From assembly GCA_002369495.1 (NCBI GenBank), contig DFFD01000049.1:1-21882 (forward strand): a stretch of 21,882 nucleotides of DNA, in the 5' to 3' direction. This document shows, one piece after another, positions 20,060 to 21,882 of this stretch (its first letter is position 1; each line of letters begins with the position of its first letter). This DNA comes from Lachnospiraceae bacterium UBA3785. Its GTDB lineage: Bacteria > Bacillota > Clostridia > Lachnospirales > Lachnospiraceae. The notes below the pieces were generated by a model that had not been told where the DNA came from, made no database searches, and saw only the letters and a list, made by a program, of their open reading frames with translations. The position numbers and the translations under genes were made by a program.

Positions 20060-20337
20060 ACCCGAAAAATCTTTGCGCGCTGACCCCGCCGATGGGCTGG
20101 AACAGCTGGGACTGCTTCGGAAATGCGGTCAATGAGGAGCAGCTGCTTCAGAACGCTTTGTATATGAAGGAACACCTGCTTGCGTACGGCTGGGAGTATG
20201 TCGTCTGCGACATCCAGTGGAGCGAGCCGTCCGCGGACTTCTGGGACGACTGGAAGCTGCTTCTTCAGATGTTCGAGCGCTGCGAGGTCTGGGAGCAGCT
20301 GCCGCCGCATGGGGCGGCGGTGTTTAAGCTGGCGTGA
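20056..20337 (+). pseudogene. GH27 alpha-galactosidase-like gene with a large internal deletion
   Basis: The 93-codon frame begins like a glycoside hydrolase family 27 enzyme: TPPMGWNSWDCFG, then ALYMKEHLL and GWEYVVCDIQWSEP, the first strands of the barrel. It then jumps to DWKLLLQMFERCEVWEQ, a segment expected after the active site, and on to LPPHGAAVFKLA, which resembles the final strand of the C-terminal beta-sandwich. Family members are about 400 residues or more, so the catalytic aspartates and most of the barrel are gone, while the frame remains open. It has a good AGGAGAGGAAGG site and is coupled to the gene before it. A functional small protein cannot be excluded, but an in-frame multi-step deletion is the simplest reading. 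Confidence 0.75.
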
Positions 20338-20367
20338 GAGATGGTTGGGGTACTGGGGACGGTTCCC

Positions 20368-20429
20368 AGGGACGGTTCTTAAAAAGCCGGGCTGCATTTT
20401 TGCAGCCCGGCTTTTTAAGAACCGTCCCT
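20368..20429. repeat. REP-like perfect hairpin with AGGGACGGTTCTT ends; bidirectional terminator
   Basis: A perfect palindrome with 29-base arms and a TTTT loop: AGGGACGGTTCTTAAAAAGC followed by CGGGCTGCA, then its exact complement. The GC core AGCCGGGCTGCA followed by T-runs on both strands makes it an efficient terminator in both directions. Outside it, GGTTCC (20361-20366) and GGAACC continue the pairing with a bulge, and another GGGACGGTTC copy precedes it at about 20356. Same ends as the hairpin at 19275-19342. Confidence 0.9.
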
Positions 20430-20550
20430 CAGGAACCGGGCCCTGCGATAAGGAAATAATACAAAAAGACAAAAAATTTAGACATACTTCAAATGACAGA
20501 GGAACGTGGCGGGAATAAAATTAGTTTGGTTAATCGAACGGAGGAATGTC

Positions 20551-21423
20551 ATGTCAAAAACATATCTTCTTTACAAACAAAGCCAGCGAGTGTTCAAGGA
20601 TCTGCACCTCTGTTTCTGCGGCTATGAAGCCTGCGACCCGCTGCACAGCTTCGGACCGTCGTCGCGGAGCAACTATCTCATCCATTATATACTGTCCGGA
20701 AAGGGCATTTACAGCCTGGACAACACAGTCTACCAGCTGAAGGCCGGGGAAGGGTTTCTCATTGAGCCGGGGACGCAGACATTTTACCAGGCGGACCGGG
20801 ATGAGCCGTGGGAGTATGTCTGGGTCGGGTTCGACGGCGAATTCGCTGCGGATATTCTGAGTAAGATGGGGCTCGGCGGTGGGCGCCTTGTATTTTCCTG
20901 TGCGCACAGGAAGGAGATTGAGGACGTCGTCTTCGAGATGCTGCATTACAACCGGGCAACCGACACCGACGAGCTCATGATCGAGTCGCTCATCTTCCGG
21001 TTCCTCGCGCTGATGAGCCGGGACATCTCGGTCGAGGTGCCGGACACCGCCGAGGGAAACGAGTATGTCAGAAAGGCGGTCGAGTATATCCAGAACAATT
21101 ATATGCATCCGATCCGTGTCCGGGACATCGCGGAGTGCGTCAATATCAATCGCGGCTACCTCTACTCGCTCTTCAAGGCGGAGCTGAACATGTCTCCCCA
21201 GGAATACCTGACGAATCTTCGGCTGACGCGGGCGGCGGAGCAGCTCAACACGACCAACAATCCGGTCGAGCAGATTGCCCAGGCGAACGGGTACAACGAT
21301 CCGGTTGTATTTTCCAAAGCGTTCAAGAAAATGCACGGCCTCTCCCCGACACGCTATCGTCAGAATACGGTCGACAAATCGCGCCACATCTACCGCATTG
21401 GCAATGATGCCGATGAAACATAA
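20551..21423 (+). CDS. AraC-family transcriptional regulator with cupin sensor domain
   Basis: A 290-residue cytoplasmic DNA-binding protein. Residues 25-130 form an AraC-type cupin (SNYLIHYILSGKGIYSLDN, then LKAGEGFLIEPG and YVWVGFDG), the usual sugar-sensing arm. Residues 188-272 hold the two helix-turn-helix units (VRDIAECVNINRGYLYSLFK and EQIAQANGYNDPVVFSKAFK) ending in the signature MHGLSPTRYR. The ATG at 20551 has GGAGG about 6 bases upstream; the frame extends to 20506 without a better start. It immediately precedes a sugar-binding lipoprotein, the common arrangement for an activator of a carbohydrate uptake operon such as alpha-galactoside (MsmR-like) loci. The sugar is unknown. Confidence 0.93.
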   Translation: MSKTYLLYKQSQRVFKDLHLCFCGYEACDPLHSFGPSSRSNYLIHYILSGKGIYSLDNTVYQLKAGEGFLIEPGTQTFYQADRDEPWEYVWVGFDGEFAADILSKMGLGGGRLVFSCAHRKEIEDVVFEMLHYNRATDTDELMIESLIFRFLALMSRDISVEVPDTAEGNEYVRKAVEYIQNNYMHPIRVRDIAECVNINRGYLYSLFKAELNMSPQEYLTNLRLTRAAEQLNTTNNPVEQIAQANGYNDPVVFSKAFKKMHGLSPTRYRQNTVDKSRHIYRIGNDADET

Positions 21424-21513
21424 CATTAACACAAATTAATATGACATAAACAGCTAACTGATTGCGTTCTTTTTCCACTAAAATCAGCATAGTTGCACAA
21501 ACACGGCCGGACT

Positions 21514-21541
21514 GCCGGGATGCAGCCCGGTCAAATTTTTT
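21514..21541 (+). terminator. Short hairpin with T-run between araC-type gene and the sugar-binding lipoprotein
   Basis: GCCGGG-ATGCAG-CCCGGT (21514-21531) forms a six-pair stem, followed after CAAA by six T. It could end the regulator transcript or attenuate the next gene. The gap of four bases before the T-run makes it a weak terminator. No convincing promoter was identified in 21424-21513; TTGCGT (near 21462) is a poor -35 without a well-spaced -10. Confidence 0.4.
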
Positions 21542-21557
21542 AAAATGGGAGGATGCA

Positions 21558-21882
21558 ATGAAAAAAAGACTTATCGCACTCACACTCACAGGACTTATGG
21601 CTGTTTCGCTCGCAGCATGCGGCGGCGGATCCAGCTCCAGCACCGCTCCGGCGGCGACCGCAGGCGGTTCCGAGTCGACAGCGGGCGGTTCCGCAGCGGC
21701 CTCATCTTCCGGCTACACGGTCAGCGAGCTTAAGGTCAACATCTGGGACAACAACCAGAAGGCCGGCCTGCAGCAGATCGCCGATGAATGGACGGCCGAG
21801 TCCGGCGTCAAGGTCTCGATCGAAGTCGTTGACTGGGACAACTACTGGACGCTTCTTGAGGCAGGCGCTTCCGGCGGCCAGA
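21558..21882 (+). CDS. Carbohydrate ABC transporter substrate-binding lipoprotein, N-terminal part (runs off right edge)
   Basis: The first 108 residues are visible. A type II signal peptide (MKKRLIALTLTGLMAVSLAAC) puts the lipidated Cys at position 21 with a LAAC lipobox. It is followed by a Ser/Ala/Gly-rich linker to about residue 52. The mature domain then begins LKVNIWDNNQKAGLQQIADE, with a TAESGVKVSIEVVDW stretch, the usual start of family 1 extracellular solute-binding proteins that capture sugars outside the membrane. GGGAGG precedes the ATG. Permease genes would be expected beyond the edge. The upstream AraC-type gene is the likely regulator. Confidence 0.93.
   Translation, partial: MKKRLIALTLTGLMAVSLAACGGGSSSSTAPAATAGGSESTAGGSAAASSSGYTVSELKVNIWDNNQKAGLQQIADEWTAESGVKVSIEVVDWDNYWTLLEAGASGGQ

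Overview
The window reads as chromosomal DNA from a GC-rich member of the Clostridia, probably Lachnospiraceae-like (inference). Supporting signs are strong Shine-Dalgarno sites, sigma-A promoters of the form TTGACA-17 bp-TATNAT, a type III glutamine synthetase, an ANTAR antiterminator inside a glutamate synthase operon, and the LL-diaminopimelate aminotransferase route. No tRNA, rRNA, CRISPR array or intact transposase was seen.

Layout. (1) Positions 1-280, minus strand: the N-terminal part of a type III glutamine synthetase (glnN), transcribed divergently from the next operon. (2) 610-15758, plus strand: a tightly packed operon gltB-gltD-glnA-like-ANTAR regulator-pyrG-purF-carA-carB. It makes glutamate and probably glutamine, then spends glutamine on CTP, purines, and carbamoyl phosphate for pyrimidines and arginine. 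Gaps are 4-29 bases up to pyrG, and genes overlap from pyrG to carB. (3) 15787-17735: two arrays of a degenerate 73-bp tandem repeat, in the same orientation, flanking one gene for a PD-(D/E)XK-like protein that has its own near-perfect promoter and a leader terminator. (4) 17762-17866: a remnant of an AraC-family regulator. (5) 18026-19246: dapL, with its own promoter and attenuator. (6) 19275-20429: two long perfect or near-perfect hairpins sharing GGGACGGTTC ends. They bracket an unknown gene and an internally deleted GH27 alpha-galactosidase-like pseudogene. (7) 20551 to the end: an AraC-family regulator and the start of a lipoprotein sugar-binding protein, probably the start of a carbohydrate ABC transporter locus.

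The most interesting signal is a set of RNA switches. The leaders of glnN (twice), gltB and dapL each carry, at or near the predicted 5' end of the transcript, a small hairpin with a six-base loop having A at position 1 and G at position 4. That is the recognition signature of ANTAR antiterminators. Each hairpin overlaps the 5' arm of an intrinsic terminator. A stand-alone ANTAR protein with a degenerate receiver is encoded in the operon itself. I infer a local ANTAR regulon that couples glutamine and glutamate supply and lysine/diaminopimelate synthesis to one antiterminator. It appears to use one recognition hairpin per terminator rather than the usual adjacent pair.

The second unexplained element is the 73-bp repeat. 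Its units can each fold into an imperfect stem-loop, and its terminal units carry a perfect GCCATGC/GCATGGC stem.
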